The notes: generated by a model from the letters alone, not told the origin. 64,000 nucleotides of DNA from Bacteroidales bacterium (GCA_017651185.1 JAGCDJ010000043.1:1-64000); one strand, 5' to 3'; shown: positions 52,871-62,487, counted from the stretch's first letter. Program-made: numbers and translations.

Positions 52871-52893
52871 GCCGTGTAATAGCGGCTTTTTTT
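52871..52893 (+). terminator. Second, weaker terminator
   Basis: GCCG / CGGC stem with an 8-base loop followed by TTTTTTT; placed right after the first terminator, as a back-up. Confidence 0.5.
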
Positions 52894-52973
52894 GTGACTT
52901 CTATCAATACGCGCTTTGGCACGTCTTTGCAGGGGGGGCTGTTGAGAGGAAGGTCTTGCTTCTCAATACCTAT

Positions 52974-53003
52974 AAAAAAATAGGGACAGTAACCTGTCCC
53001 TAT
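52974..53003 (-). terminator. Terminator of the pyruvate phosphate dikinase gene
   Basis: ATAGGGACAG / CTGTCCCTAT, TAAC loop; T-run on the minus-strand transcript. Confidence 0.92.
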
Positions 53004-53026
53004 TTTCAATTATTCTTGTAATTCAA

Positions 53027-55756
53027 TTACTTGCAAGAGCATTTGCAGTTCTTGATTGCAGCTTGTGCAGCAGCAAGACGAGCAACTGGAACTCTGAATG
53101 GTGAGCATGATACATAGGTCATACCTGCCTTGTAGAAGAATTCAACAGATGCTGGGTCACCACCGTGTTCGCCGCAAACACCAACTTTCAGTTTTTCGCG
53201 AGTTGAACGACCGCGTTCAACGCCGAGCTTTACAAGCTGACCAACGCCTTCCTGATCCAAAGTGTTGAATGGGTCGGCTGGTATAATCTTGTTGTCAACG
53301 TAGTTGTGAACGATTTCGTTAACGTCGTCACGCGAGAAGCCTAAAGTCATCTGGGTGAGGTCGTTGGTTCCGAATGAGAAGAATTCTGCAACTTCTGCAA
53401 TCTGGTCAGCAACCAAGGTAGCACGTGGGATTTCAATCATTGTACCATACATATAATTGATTGTAACACCCATCTTCTTTTCTACTTCTGCCTTAACTCT
53501 GTTGGCGATTTCCTTCTGGTGCTTCAATTCCTTAACATTGATTGTCAATGGAACCATGATTTCCAGATGTGGATCGAAACCTTCCTTCATAAGTTCTGCA
53601 GTTGCTTCGAACAAAGCGCGGAACTGTGTTTCGGTGATTTCCGGGTAAACGATACCAAGACGAACACCACGCAGACCCATCATCGGATTAACTTCGTGCA
53701 ATGCTTCGATGCGTTCCTTGAGTTCTGCCAAGTCCATACCGCGTTCCTTTGCAACTTCACGCTGCTTTTCTTCGGTATGAGGTACAAATTCGTGCAGAGG
53801 CGGGTCCATAAGTCTGAATGTCAACGGTTTGCCGTTCATAACCTTCAGTGTGCCCTTTGCGGCTTCCTTAATGTAAGGTTCGAGTTCGTTGAGAGCAGCA
53901 ACGCGTTCTGCGGTTGTGTTCGAAAGAATCATGTTGCGGAGCTTTTCCAACGGCTTTTCGCTGTTCTTTCCGTAGAACATGTGCTCGATACGGAACAGAC
54001 CGATACCTTCAGCGCCGAAGTTGATAGCGTTCTGTGCATCTTCTGGATTGTCGGCATTGGTGCGAACACCCATAGTTCTGTATTTGTCAACGAGCTTCAT
54101 GAATTCCTGGAAGAGAGGATTTTCGGTAGCGTCGATCATCTTTATTTCTTCGGCGTAAACCCAACCCTTCGAACCGTTTAAGCTGAGGAGGTCACCTTCC
54201 TTGAAGGACTTGTCGCCAATGTGAACTTCGTTCTTCTTGAAGTCGATCTTAACATCTTCGCAACCTACGATGCAGCACTTACCCCATCCACGAGCAACAA
54301 GAGCAGCGTGTGAAGTCATACCACCGCGAGCGGTAAGGATACCGTCAGCAGCACGCATACCTTCAACGTCTTCAGGGTTGGTTTCTTCTCTTACGAGGAT
54401 GCATTTAATCTTTGCATTGTTGTATTCCATTGCCTTTTCGCTTGTGAGGGCAATCTTTCCAACTGCACCACCAGGACCAGCAGGAAGACCCTTTGCGATT
54501 ACGGTGTGCTTCTTTTCGTCTTCAGCATCGAGAATCGGGTGGAGAAGTTCGTCAAGCTGAGCAGGAGTGAGGCGCATTACAACTTCCTTCTCGTCGATAA
54601 GACCTTCGTGGAGCATATCGAGAGCCATTGTAAGAGCTGCAACACCTGTTCTCTTGCCAACACGGCACTGGAGCATATAGAGTTTTCCGTCCTGAATTGT
54701 GAATTCAATGTCAAGCATATCGTGGAAGCTCTTTTCGAGGATGTCGCGGATGTCGCAGAGTTCCTTGTAAGTCTGAGGCATAAGTTCCTGCATCGACTTC
54801 ATGTGCTTGTTCTGTTCGTTCTTTGTGTCATCGTTCAGTGGGTTCGGGGTGCGGATACCTGCAACAACGTCTTCGCCCTGAGCGTTGATAAGCCATTCGC
54901 CGTAGAACTGGTTGTCGCCGGTAGCTGGGTTACGTGTGAAAGCAACACCTGTTGCAGAATTGTCGCCCATGTTGCCGAATACCATTGCCTGAACGTTTAC
55001 TGCTGTACCCCAGTCATCTGGAATACCTTCGATACGACGGTAAGAGATAGCCTTCTTTCCGTTCCATGACTTGAAAACGGCCTTGATACCGCCTTCCATC
55101 TGTGCGCGAGCGTCATCCGGGAATTCGGTTCCGAGAACTTCTTTAACCTTTGCCTTGAATTCTTCAGCAAGTTGCTTGAGTTCGTCAGCGGTGATTTCTG
55201 TATCTGACTTGTATCCCTTGTTGTGCTTGAATTCGTCGAGCATATCGTCGAGGATCTTGCGGATGCCCTTGCCGTCAGCAGGTTCAATGCCTTCGGCCTT
55301 TTCCATAACGACATCAGCGTACATCATAATGAGACGACGGTATGAGTCGTATACGAAACGCGGGTTGTTGGTCTTCTTAATGAGGCCAGGGATAGTCTTT
55401 GAGCACAGACCAATATTCAATACTGTGTCCATCATACCAGGCATTGAGCTGCGAGCGCCCGAACGGCACGATACCAAAAGAGGATTTTCGGTGTCGCCAT
55501 ATTTCATGCCCATGATGTTTTCAACATTCTTCATTCCTTCCCATACATCTTCCATCAATGTGTCGGGGAGCTTGCAATTGTTTGCGTAGTAAGCTGTACA
55601 ACATTCGGTTGTGATTGTCAAACCAGCGGGAACAGGAAGTCCCAGCAAACACATTTCGGCAAGGTTGGCACCTTTGCCGCCCAACAAGTTTTTCATGTCG
55701 GCTTTACCTTCGGCTGTCTTTCCACCAAAGGTGTAAACATACTTTACTTTACTCAT
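53027..55756 (-). CDS. ppdK: Pyruvate, phosphate dikinase
   Basis: 909 residues, full length: N-terminal ATP-binding domain (MKNLLGGKGANLAEMCLLGL), central phosphohistidine domain with the catalytic His in GGMTSHAALVARGWGKCC, and C-terminal PEP/pyruvate TIM barrel with CGEHGGDPASVEFF. It interconverts pyruvate, ATP and phosphate with PEP, AMP and pyrophosphate, a PPi-linked glycolytic or gluconeogenic step common in anaerobes. Codon use suggests high expression. Confidence 0.97.
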   Translation of the reverse strand: MSKVKYVYTFGGKTAEGKADMKNLLGGKGANLAEMCLLGLPVPAGLTITTECCTAYYANNCKLPDTLMEDVWEGMKNVENIMGMKYGDTENPLLVSCRSGARSSMPGMMDTVLNIGLCSKTIPGLIKKTNNPRFVYDSYRRLIMMYADVVMEKAEGIEPADGKGIRKILDDMLDEFKHNKGYKSDTEITADELKQLAEEFKAKVKEVLGTEFPDDARAQMEGGIKAVFKSWNGKKAISYRRIEGIPDDWGTAVNVQAMVFGNMGDNSATGVAFTRNPATGDNQFYGEWLINAQGEDVVAGIRTPNPLNDDTKNEQNKHMKSMQELMPQTYKELCDIRDILEKSFHDMLDIEFTIQDGKLYMLQCRVGKRTGVAALTMALDMLHEGLIDEKEVVMRLTPAQLDELLHPILDAEDEKKHTVIAKGLPAGPGGAVGKIALTSEKAMEYNNAKIKCILVREETNPEDVEGMRAADGILTARGGMTSHAALVARGWGKCCIVGCEDVKIDFKKNEVHIGDKSFKEGDLLSLNGSKGWVYAEEIKMIDATENPLFQEFMKLVDKYRTMGVRTNADNPEDAQNAINFGAEGIGLFRIEHMFYGKNSEKPLEKLRNMILSNTTAERVAALNELEPYIKEAAKGTLKVMNGKPLTFRLMDPPLHEFVPHTEEKQREVAKERGMDLAELKERIEALHEVNPMMGLRGVRLGIVYPEITETQFRALFEATAELMKEGFDPHLEIMVPLTINVKELKHQKEIANRVKAEVEKKMGVTINYMYGTMIEIPRATLVADQIAEVAEFFSFGTNDLTQMTLGFSRDDVNEIVHNYVDNKIIPADPFNTLDQEGVGQLVKLGVERGRSTREKLKVGVCGEHGGDPASVEFFYKAGMTYVSCSPFRVPVARLAAAQAAIKNCKCSCK

Positions 55757-55797
55757 CTAACAGTAAATTTAAATTTATAATTCCTTTAAAACGGGTG

Positions 55798-55805
55798 CAA
55801 AATTA
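55798..55805 (-). promoter_or_regulatory. -7 box for ppdK
   Basis: TAATTTTG on the minus strand, 41 bases upstream of the ATG at 55756. Confidence 0.6.
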
Positions 55806-56005
55806 ATATTTTTTTTTGTATGCTGTATTATGTATTTGCATTTTGTTGATAAATTGAATTTCGAATAGTTTTTGCTCTCAAAATCATAGTTGTCAATGCT
55901 GTTTGTGATTGTTTGTCAATCAGGGATTTTGCATTGTAATTTTACAGTTTTTATGGAAAATTTCAAATTATTAGGGTGGTTATTTAGAAATTCAATTATT
56001 CTTTG

Positions 56006-56013
56006 TATTTTTG
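56006..56013 (+). promoter_or_regulatory. -7 box for lptB
   Basis: TATTTTTG followed by C, 20 bases before the ATG at 56034; it excludes the open frame upstream from being coding. Confidence 0.65.
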
Positions 56014-56033
56014 CGTACCGAAATTTTGAACAG

Positions 56034-56762
56034 ATGCGGCTTTTTACGGAACAGTTGGTCAAGCAGTACGGAAAGCGAACCGTAGTAAAGGGGGTTGATG
56101 TGGAAGTCAACCAGGGCGAAATAGTTGGTTTGCTTGGCCCTAATGGCGCAGGAAAAACTACCACTTTTTATATGATAGTCGGACTGATAAAGCCGAATAG
56201 CGGTCGCATTTTCCTTGATGATAAAGAAATAACAAAACTTCCTATTTATAAGCGTGCTCGTTTGGGAATAGGTTATCTTGCGCAGGAAGAGTCTGTTTTC
56301 CAAAAATTGTCGGTCGAGGACAATATAAAGTCTATTTTGGAATTCCGTCGAGACCTTAATCGCAAGGCACGAAATGAAATGACCGAGCAGTTGCTTGATG
56401 AGTTCAGCTTGAAGCATATTCGTAAGAGTAAGGGTTTCCAGTTGTCGGGCGGAGAGCGCAGGCGTACCGAAATAGCGCGGGCATTGGCAATAGACCCTAA
56501 ATTTATTCTGCTGGATGAACCATTTGCTGGCGTTGATCCGATTGCTGTCGATGATATTCAGACCATAGTCATGCACTTGAAAAACAGGAATATAGGTGTG
56601 CTTATCACTGACCATAATGTTCATGAGACATTGGCAATTACCGACCGTGCGTATCTGCTTTTCGAGGGCGGAATATTAAAGAGCGGAACAGCAGAAGATT
56701 TAAGTAACGACCCGCAGGTAAGGAAAGTTTATCTAGGTGCTAATTTTGAATTGAGAAGGTAA
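56034..56762 (+). CDS. lptB: LPS export ABC transporter ATP-binding protein LptB
   Basis: Starting at the ATG at 56034 gives 242 residues. Walker [11 protein letters not shown]-loop LAQEESVF, signature [16 protein letters not shown], Walker [14 protein letters not shown] and switch His in TDHNVHETL fit LptB, the cytoplasmic ATPase that drives lipopolysaccharide out of the inner membrane with LptF and LptG. Those partners are not in this window. Confidence 0.94.
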   Translation: MRLFTEQLVKQYGKRTVVKGVDVEVNQGEIVGLLGPNGAGKTTTFYMIVGLIKPNSGRIFLDDKEITKLPIYKRARLGIGYLAQEESVFQKLSVEDNIKSILEFRRDLNRKARNEMTEQLLDEFSLKHIRKSKGFQLSGGERRRTEIARALAIDPKFILLDEPFAGVDPIAVDDIQTIVMHLKNRNIGVLITDHNVHETLAITDRAYLLFEGGILKSGTAEDLSNDPQVRKVYLGANFELRR

Positions 56763-56771
56763 GATGGATTT

Positions 56772-56855
56772 CCGATTTACGAAGTACGGTTTACGATTTT
56801 TTGAATCATCAAATCTTCAAATCTTCAAATCATCAAATCTTCGAATTTTCAAATT
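56772..56855. repeat. Composite intergenic tract: ATTTACGA units then TCTTCAAATCA units
   Basis: The first half (cgatttacgaagtacgg) matches 752-785; the second half repeats aaatcttcaaatcatc and resembles 18404-18440. Two different repeat families lie side by side between co-directional genes. Confidence 0.5.
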
Positions 56856-56897
56856 AGAAACCAGAAATATAGAAACAAGAAACTAAAAATAAGGTAT

Positions 56898-59174
56898 ATG
56901 TATAAAATTTTAAGAAAAGTTGATATTACAGACGACATGGTGTTGTTTGATGTGCTGGCACCAAGAATTGCAGAATCGGCATTGCCCGGTCAGTTCCTGA
57001 TTGTTAAGATGGACGAAAAGGGAGAACGAATACCTTTGACAGTCAGCGATAACGATGCGAAGGCAGGAACCGTTACAATAGTATTCAAGGTGGTTGGCAA
57101 ATCAACAAAGCAAATGGCGACATACAATGTTGGTGATTGCTTCTGCGATGTGGTAGGTCCGCTCGGTCGTCCGTCGGAACTTGTGCATATACCGAAGGAT
57201 AAACTTAAGGACTACAAGGTTGCATTCATTGGCGGTGGCGTAGGTATTGCGCCGATTTTCCCGCAGGTTAAGTGGATGCACGAGCAAGGCGTTGATTGCG
57301 ATGTGATTATTGGCGCAAAGACAGAGTCGTTGCTTATTTATGTTGACGAATTGAAGTCTATGGCTGGCAACCTGTATTGTGTTACCGAGGACGGAACAAC
57401 AGAACATAAGGGACTTGTAACCGATATGCTCAGAAAATTGGTAGAATCTGGTCGCAAGTACGATGAGGTTGTTTCGATTGGTCCTATGATAATGATGAAG
57501 TTTGTGTCGAAACTTTGCACCGAACTTGGCATAAAGTGTACTGTCAGCCTCAATTCGCTTATGGTCGATGGTACGGGAATGTGCGGTGCCTGCCGTGTTT
57601 CGGTTGGCGGAAAGACCAAGTTCACCTGCGTTGATGGTCCGGAATTCGATGCATCATTGGTTGACTTCGAGGAGGCAATGAAGCGCCAGGCGATGTACAA
57701 TAATGTAGAAGGACACAAACAACTCGAAGCAGAGGAAAAAGCAGAAGGTCATGTTTGCCATATTGGTGGCGTTATAGATGAACCGCGCGATGCCAGCAAG
57801 CGAGTTCCTGTACGCGAACAGGATGCAAAGGTTCGTGCAACCAATTTCGATGAGGTTTGCCTTGGCTACAATGCTGAGGAGGCAATGCAGGAGGCACAGC
57901 GTTGCCGTAGGTGCAAGAAACCGATGTGCGTTTCGGGATGCCCTGTGTCAATCAAGATTCCAGATTTCATAGGAAAGGTTGCTGAAGGCGATTTCGCGGC
58001 AGCAGCAAAGATTATCAACGAGGATTCGGCATTGCCCGCTGTCTGCGGTCGTGTATGTCCGCAGGAAACTCAGTGCGAAGGCAAGTGTATTCTCGGAATA
58101 AAGGGCGAACCTATTGCAATCGGCAAACTGGAAAGGTTTGTTGGTGACTGGGCACGCGAAAATAACTTTGATTTTGGCGTAAAGGTAGAAAAGAATGGTC
58201 ACAAGGTGGCTATTATCGGTAGCGGACCTTCGGGACTTACCTGTGCAAAGGAACTCCTGACTATGGGTTATGATGTTACTATTTTCGAGGCATTGCACGA
58301 ATATGGTGGCGTACTTGTTTATGGTATTCCTTCTTTCCGTTTGCCAAAGAACACAGTTGTAAAGCACGAAGTTGACAATCTGCTGAAACTCGGTGCCAAG
58401 TTCGAGAAGAATGTTATTATAGGTCGCTCCGTTTCGATTGATGATCTTATGGATAAGGAACATTTCGATGCTGTTTTCATTGGTTCTGGTGCAGGATTGC
58501 CAAACTTTATGAAGATTCCGGGCGAAAATCTTTGCGGCGTTGTGTCTGCAAATGAATTTTTGACTCGTAATAATCTGCTTTTCGCATACAAGGAAGGATA
58601 CGAGACGCCAAATTATGTAGGACGGAAAGTTACTGTTGTAGGTGGTGGAAATGTAGCAATGGATGCTGCGCGTACAGCGTTGCGACTTGGTGCTGAAGTA
58701 CATGTCGTTTATCGTCGTTCCGAGGAGGAATTGCCGGCAAGGGCAGAAGAGGTGCACCACGCAAAGGAAGAAGGCGTTATTTTCGACCTGCTTTGCAATC
58801 CTGTCGAGATTCTCGGTGACGAAAATTCGTGGGTAAAGGCGATAAAGTGCGTGCGTATGCAACTCGGTGAACCCGATGATTCGGGCAGACGCCGTCCTGT
58901 TGTAATTCCTGATTCAGAATTCATTATTGATTCCGATATGGTTATTATGTCAATTGGAACATCGCCAAATCCGCTGATTTCGTCAACCACACCGGGACTT
59001 GATACAAATCGCTGGGATTGCATTGTTGCCGATGACAATGGCGCAACCTCGCGCAAGGGCGTTTTTGCAGGCGGAGATGCAGTAAGCGGTGCTGCTACGG
59101 TTATCCTTGCAATGGGTGCAGGCAAGACTGCTGCCAAGGCGATAGATGAATACGTAAAAGGAATTAACAATTAA
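56898..59174 (+). CDS. Fused Nfn-like flavoprotein (PyrK/NfnA-like plus GltD/NfnB-like)
   Basis: 758 residues combining two usually separate subunits. Residues 1-~270 are a ferredoxin-NAD(P)+ reductase/PyrK-type module with FAD site (RIPLTVSDND), NAD site (FIGGGVGIAPIFPQVKWM) and [2Fe-2S] cysteines MCGACRVSVGG / FTCVDGP. From ~330 comes a glutamate-synthase small-chain-like module with two [4Fe-4S] sets (CRRCKKPMCVSGCP; CGRVCPQETQCEGKC), FAD site IIGSGPSGLTCAKE (~438) and NADPH site VVGGGNVAMDAARTALRLG. NfnAB bifurcates electrons between NADPH, NADH and ferredoxin; sulfide dehydrogenase SudAB is the same fold. Which one applies here is unsettled. Confidence 0.88.
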   Translation: MYKILRKVDITDDMVLFDVLAPRIAESALPGQFLIVKMDEKGERIPLTVSDNDAKAGTVTIVFKVVGKSTKQMATYNVGDCFCDVVGPLGRPSELVHIPKDKLKDYKVAFIGGGVGIAPIFPQVKWMHEQGVDCDVIIGAKTESLLIYVDELKSMAGNLYCVTEDGTTEHKGLVTDMLRKLVESGRKYDEVVSIGPMIMMKFVSKLCTELGIKCTVSLNSLMVDGTGMCGACRVSVGGKTKFTCVDGPEFDASLVDFEEAMKRQAMYNNVEGHKQLEAEEKAEGHVCHIGGVIDEPRDASKRVPVREQDAKVRATNFDEVCLGYNAEEAMQEAQRCRRCKKPMCVSGCPVSIKIPDFIGKVAEGDFAAAAKIINEDSALPAVCGRVCPQETQCEGKCILGIKGEPIAIGKLERFVGDWARENNFDFGVKVEKNGHKVAIIGSGPSGLTCAKELLTMGYDVTIFEALHEYGGVLVYGIPSFRLPKNTVVKHEVDNLLKLGAKFEKNVIIGRSVSIDDLMDKEHFDAVFIGSGAGLPNFMKIPGENLCGVVSANEFLTRNNLLFAYKEGYETPNYVGRKVTVVGGGNVAMDAARTALRLGAEVHVVYRRSEEELPARAEEVHHAKEEGVIFDLLCNPVEILGDENSWVKAIKCVRMQLGEPDDSGRRRPVVIPDSEFIIDSDMVIMSIGTSPNPLISSTTPGLDTNRWDCIVADDNGATSRKGVFAGGDAVSGAATVILAMGAGKTAAKAIDEYVKGINN

Positions 59175-59190
59175 TAATTGATAATTGACA
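59171..59190. repeat. TTAATAATTGATAATTGACA tract
   Basis: Short AT tract matching the start of 18362-18384; directly followed by the palindrome at 59194. Confidence 0.4.
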
Positions 59191-59193
59191 ATC

Positions 59194-59223
59194 TGTAGGT
59201 TCGCAATGCATTGCGAACCTACA
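59194..59223. repeat. Perfect 30-base palindrome
   Basis: Arms TGTAGGTTCGCAA and TTGCGAACCTACA around the self-complementary TGCA. It can end transcription weakly, but lacks a T-run, and is similar to the short palindrome at 22272, so it is probably an interspersed element. Confidence 0.65.
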
Positions 59224-59242
59224 TTAAAATAAAAATATGTAA

Positions 59243-59262
59243 AGACGCAAAATATTGCGTCT
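59243..59262. repeat. Palindrome AGACGCAA-AATA-TTGCGTCT
   Basis: 8-bp perfect arms, 20 bases after the larger palindrome; a common intergenic motif in gut Bacteroidales. Confidence 0.6.
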
Positions 59263-59288
59263 CAAATCCCAACCAAAAACATAGAAAC

Positions 59289-59322
59289 GGGCGTACTTCG
59301 GCGAGCTCAGCACAAGTAGCCC
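59289..59322. repeat. Decayed palindromic element (GGGCGTACTT ... AAGTAGCCC)
   Basis: Arms pair apart from one inserted base, and the middle holds TTCGGCGAGCTCAGCAC, a typical core of Bacteroidota intergenic palindromes. Confidence 0.5.
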
Positions 59323-59345
59323 ATAGAAATTAGAAACTATTATAC

Positions 59346-61322
59346 ATGCCTTCTCCAATCTTCAAACCGGAATTACTTTTGCCATCGGGGACGATTGAAT
59401 CGTTCTTCGCTGCTATGGAAGGCGGTGCCGATGCGGTTTATCTTGGGTTGAAAAAATTCAATGCCCGCAATCGTGCTCGCAATTTTTCGTATGCCGACTT
59501 GCAGAATGTAGTTGCCGAGGCGCATTCGCGTGGGCGCAAGGTGTATGTTACGGTTAATACGCTGATAAAGAATGTCGAGTTGGCGGAACTTATTGAAACC
59601 TTGTCGGCTTTGTCGCAGTGCCGTCCCGATGCGCTGATAGTTCAGGATTTGGCAGTTGCTAACATTGTGGGTCGGTTCTTCCCAGATTTGCAGTTGCACG
59701 CCAGTACGCAGATGTCGGTACATAATTCCGAATCGTGCAACTATATGAAATACTGTGGTTTCACACGCGTAGTGCTCGCTCGTGAACTTACTATGCACGA
59801 ATTGTCGCAACTTATGCAGTCGGTGGATGTCGAAACCGAGGTTTTTGTGCATGGCGCTTTGTGCTATTCGGTTTCGGGACAATGCCTTTTCAGTAGTTAT
59901 CTCGGTGGAAATTCGGCCAATAGAGGACTTTGTACGCAGGTTTGCCGTAGGAATTTCAAGACTGACAACGGAAACATTCCGCTTTTCAGCATGAAGGATT
60001 TTCAACTTATTGACCTTATTCCGGAATTTGCTAGAATGCACGTTTCATCCCTCAAGGTTGAGGGCAGGATGAAGACTCCCGACTATGTTTACAATGTTGC
60101 GAGGGCGTACAGGATGGCAATCGATGACCATTCGAGGATAGATGAGGCGAAGGAACTGCTGGCATCAGACTTTGCTCGGGAGAAAACCTTGTGGTTTATG
60201 GGACACGATGTGGTTCATTCAATTTCAGGTAGGTCGGAAACAGGAGTTTATGTCGGTAAAATTCAAAGCATTGACAGTGAGTGTATTATTGTTGAATCAG
60301 ATGTAAAAATCACCGAAAAGGCAAAGTTGAGATGCCGAAATGCATCTGATACCGATGCGGAATTCATTAAAATAGGTAAGATTGATCATGAAAATGGACG
60401 GTATCGCATATTCTGCAATACCCAGGGCTATTCGGTTGGACAGGACATTTATCTGGTGGGTTTTTCGAATTTACCTTTCTCCTCGAAATTCAAGAGACCA
60501 GTATCGAAGCGCATTAGTTTTCCGTCACCACAGCGGATAGAAAATATGAGGCGTTCGTTTGCTATTGTTGGATCTAAGGGCGGAGATTTGCATCTTTTCC
60601 TGCGAGTATCTGATATTGGCATTTTAAAGAAGATTAATCCGAACTCCTACGATGCCATTTTTGCAAAGTTGAAGTTGTCGGACTTGGAAACTTTGCTTTC
60701 ATCCTCAGTACCAAAGGAGACCAAGCAGAAGGTTTTTGTTGAATTGCCAAAGTTTATTTCGGAACTTTCGCTTGGCGAATGGCGCAAAATGTTGAATCGG
60801 CTTCACGCATCTGGATTTGCAAGGTTTGTGATTTCAAATATTTCGCAGTTGCCGTTAATTCCAGAGGATAGCATTGTCGCAGCAAACGAGAATGTGTATC
60901 TGATGAACGACATTGCCGTTAACTTTGTAAAGTCGGAGAAGGTGCGCTATTACTGTTATCCTGCCGAAAGCGATTACCCAAATTTGATTTCTGGCAGGGA
61001 TAGGGGAGGCATTGTGCCAATTTACTTCCATCCCGATTTGTTCTATTCGCGTCAGCCGATTGCGGCAAAGCATTTTTCGGATGATAGTCAGTCGGTCTAC
61101 GATTGTTCTGTCGAATCAGGTATCACGGTCGTTTCCGACAGGAAAGCAGTATCGTGGACGCATAATGTGTCGAAGTTGAGAAGCAAAGGTTTCTGCCGTT
61201 TCTTGATTGACATATCTCATGAAAACAACCTGTTGAAACTTGGTGAAATATTGCAGGCAGTAAAGTCATCGGTGAAATTGCCGAAAACAGTTGACTTTAA
61301 TATGAAAAAGGGTTTGAAATAA
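59346..61322 (+). CDS. U32 family protein (TrhP/RlhA-type RNA hydroxylation)
   Basis: 658 residues. The N-terminal TIM-barrel-like region (GTIESFFAAMEGGADAVYLG) contains the U32 signature EVFVHGALCYSVSGQCLFSS with further cysteines in NRGLCTQVCRR, proposed cluster ligands. The second half (~340-658) is a long extension with no motif I recognise. Annotated relatives were once called collagenases but act in tRNA or rRNA hydroxylation (TrhP, RlhA). Which RNA is modified cannot be decided here. Confidence 0.85.
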   Translation: MPSPIFKPELLLPSGTIESFFAAMEGGADAVYLGLKKFNARNRARNFSYADLQNVVAEAHSRGRKVYVTVNTLIKNVELAELIETLSALSQCRPDALIVQDLAVANIVGRFFPDLQLHASTQMSVHNSESCNYMKYCGFTRVVLARELTMHELSQLMQSVDVETEVFVHGALCYSVSGQCLFSSYLGGNSANRGLCTQVCRRNFKTDNGNIPLFSMKDFQLIDLIPEFARMHVSSLKVEGRMKTPDYVYNVARAYRMAIDDHSRIDEAKELLASDFAREKTLWFMGHDVVHSISGRSETGVYVGKIQSIDSECIIVESDVKITEKAKLRCRNASDTDAEFIKIGKIDHENGRYRIFCNTQGYSVGQDIYLVGFSNLPFSSKFKRPVSKRISFPSPQRIENMRRSFAIVGSKGGDLHLFLRVSDIGILKKINPNSYDAIFAKLKLSDLETLLSSSVPKETKQKVFVELPKFISELSLGEWRKMLNRLHASGFARFVISNISQLPLIPEDSIVAANENVYLMNDIAVNFVKSEKVRYYCYPAESDYPNLISGRDRGGIVPIYFHPDLFYSRQPIAAKHFSDDSQSVYDCSVESGITVVSDRKAVSWTHNVSKLRSKGFCRFLIDISHENNLLKLGEILQAVKSSVKLPKTVDFNMKKGLK

Positions 61323-61329
61323 AGAACCT

Positions 61330-62475
61330 TTACAAGCAGTTTCTTAGGTCTTCGTCGTATTGCTTGACGATGTTTTTCCAGTCGAATTGCTCTGCAATGC
61401 TATTGAAATGTTCGGCGGGGACTATGTAGTTTTGCAGGAATTTGTTGCCGTGGAAGTCGATAATCTTGTCGGCAAGCGTCTTGTAGTCCTTTTTTTCGAT
61501 GAAATCGCCGTTTATGCCGGCTGTAATCAGTTTTTCGTTGTTGCTTACCTTTGTGGCGATTATGTACTGCCCGCATGCAAGTGCTTCTAGCATTGCCATG
61601 CTCATGCCTTCGGCAAGCGATGGCATAACCGTGAGCGATGCCGACTGGTATTCGGCAATGATTTCGGGTTTCGTAAGCCAGTTCTTGAAAACCACAATGC
61701 CTCCAAGTCCGTTTTGCCTTACAAAATCTTCCATCTTCTTGCGCATTTTTCCGTCACCAACTATATGAACTTCAAAGTCGGGAATACTTTTTTTTGCAAT
61801 GCTGATTGCCTTGAGGAAGGTCATTGGATCTTTTTGCAATACTAACCTGCCGGCAAACAGTATTGTGAACTTTTTGGCGCGTTTGCTTTCGTCGGGGAAG
61901 AACTTGTCGCGGTTCCATCCGTTGAATATCAGTTTGTTCTTGGCGGTAGTTCCACCGAGGAATGCATTTATGTTGCTTAACATTTCGTCAGACTGCACAT
62001 AGTTGCGCTTCGATTGCATGCAAATCTTGCGAATCCAATGATAGCAGGCGGCATGATACCACATCATCTGTTCGGGGAAGAACCACGGAATGTCGTGCCC
62101 GTGCGAAACTATTACATAAGGCAGATGAAACATTTCCTTCATGCTGTACGCCACTTCTCCGCATGGCAGGGCAAAGTTTGCAAAGCAGAGGTCGTATTTG
62201 CCGACTTGCAGGTGTTTTTTTAGAAAACGCTTGGCACAAATCATCCACGACAGCATTTCGCGTATGTTGGACTGAAAAACATCTTTTCGCTTAGATTTTA
62301 GTCGTAGCACACGAACTCCATTTTCAGTGCTATCCTCCTCTGTACCTTCGTAGTAGGTTGTTAGTACCGTTACTTCGTGACCAAGTGTAGCAAGACCTTC
62401 GGCAATATTCTTCGAGATTATGCCAGCACCGCCGCCAAGAGGAGGGTATTCGTAATTTAGCACAAGGAGTTTCAT
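61330..62475 (-). CDS. Glycosyltransferase family 4 protein
   Basis: 381 residues with the GT-B layout: N-terminal acceptor motif YEYPPLGGGAGIISKNIAEG, C-terminal donor site FAGRLVLQKDPMTFLKAI and E-x7-E-like PSLAEGMSMAMLEALACG. A cytoplasmic or membrane-associated retaining transferase for surface polysaccharide or lipid glycosylation. It is alone, with no sugar operon near, so substrate is unknown. Confidence 0.9.
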   Translation of the reverse strand: MKLLVLNYEYPPLGGGAGIISKNIAEGLATLGHEVTVLTTYYEGTEEDSTENGVRVLRLKSKRKDVFQSNIREMLSWMICAKRFLKKHLQVGKYDLCFANFALPCGEVAYSMKEMFHLPYVIVSHGHDIPWFFPEQMMWYHAACYHWIRKICMQSKRNYVQSDEMLSNINAFLGGTTAKNKLIFNGWNRDKFFPDESKRAKKFTILFAGRLVLQKDPMTFLKAISIAKKSIPDFEVHIVGDGKMRKKMEDFVRQNGLGGIVVFKNWLTKPEIIAEYQSASLTVMPSLAEGMSMAMLEALACGQYIIATKVSNNEKLITAGINGDFIEKKDYKTLADKIIDFHGNKFLQNYIVPAEHFNSIAEQFDWKNIVKQYDEDLRNCL

Positions 62476-62479
62476 GTCG

Positions 62480-62487
62480 CAAAGATA
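62480..62487 (-). promoter_or_regulatory. -7 box for the glycosyltransferase gene
   Basis: TATCTTTG on the minus strand, only 4 bases before the ATG at 62475; the transcript would begin at or next to the start codon (leaderless). Confidence 0.55.

Noticed and set aside
55890..56033. Longer N-terminus for LptB
   Set aside because: The -7 box at 56006-56013 lies inside it, and LptB family proteins begin close to the ATG at 56034.
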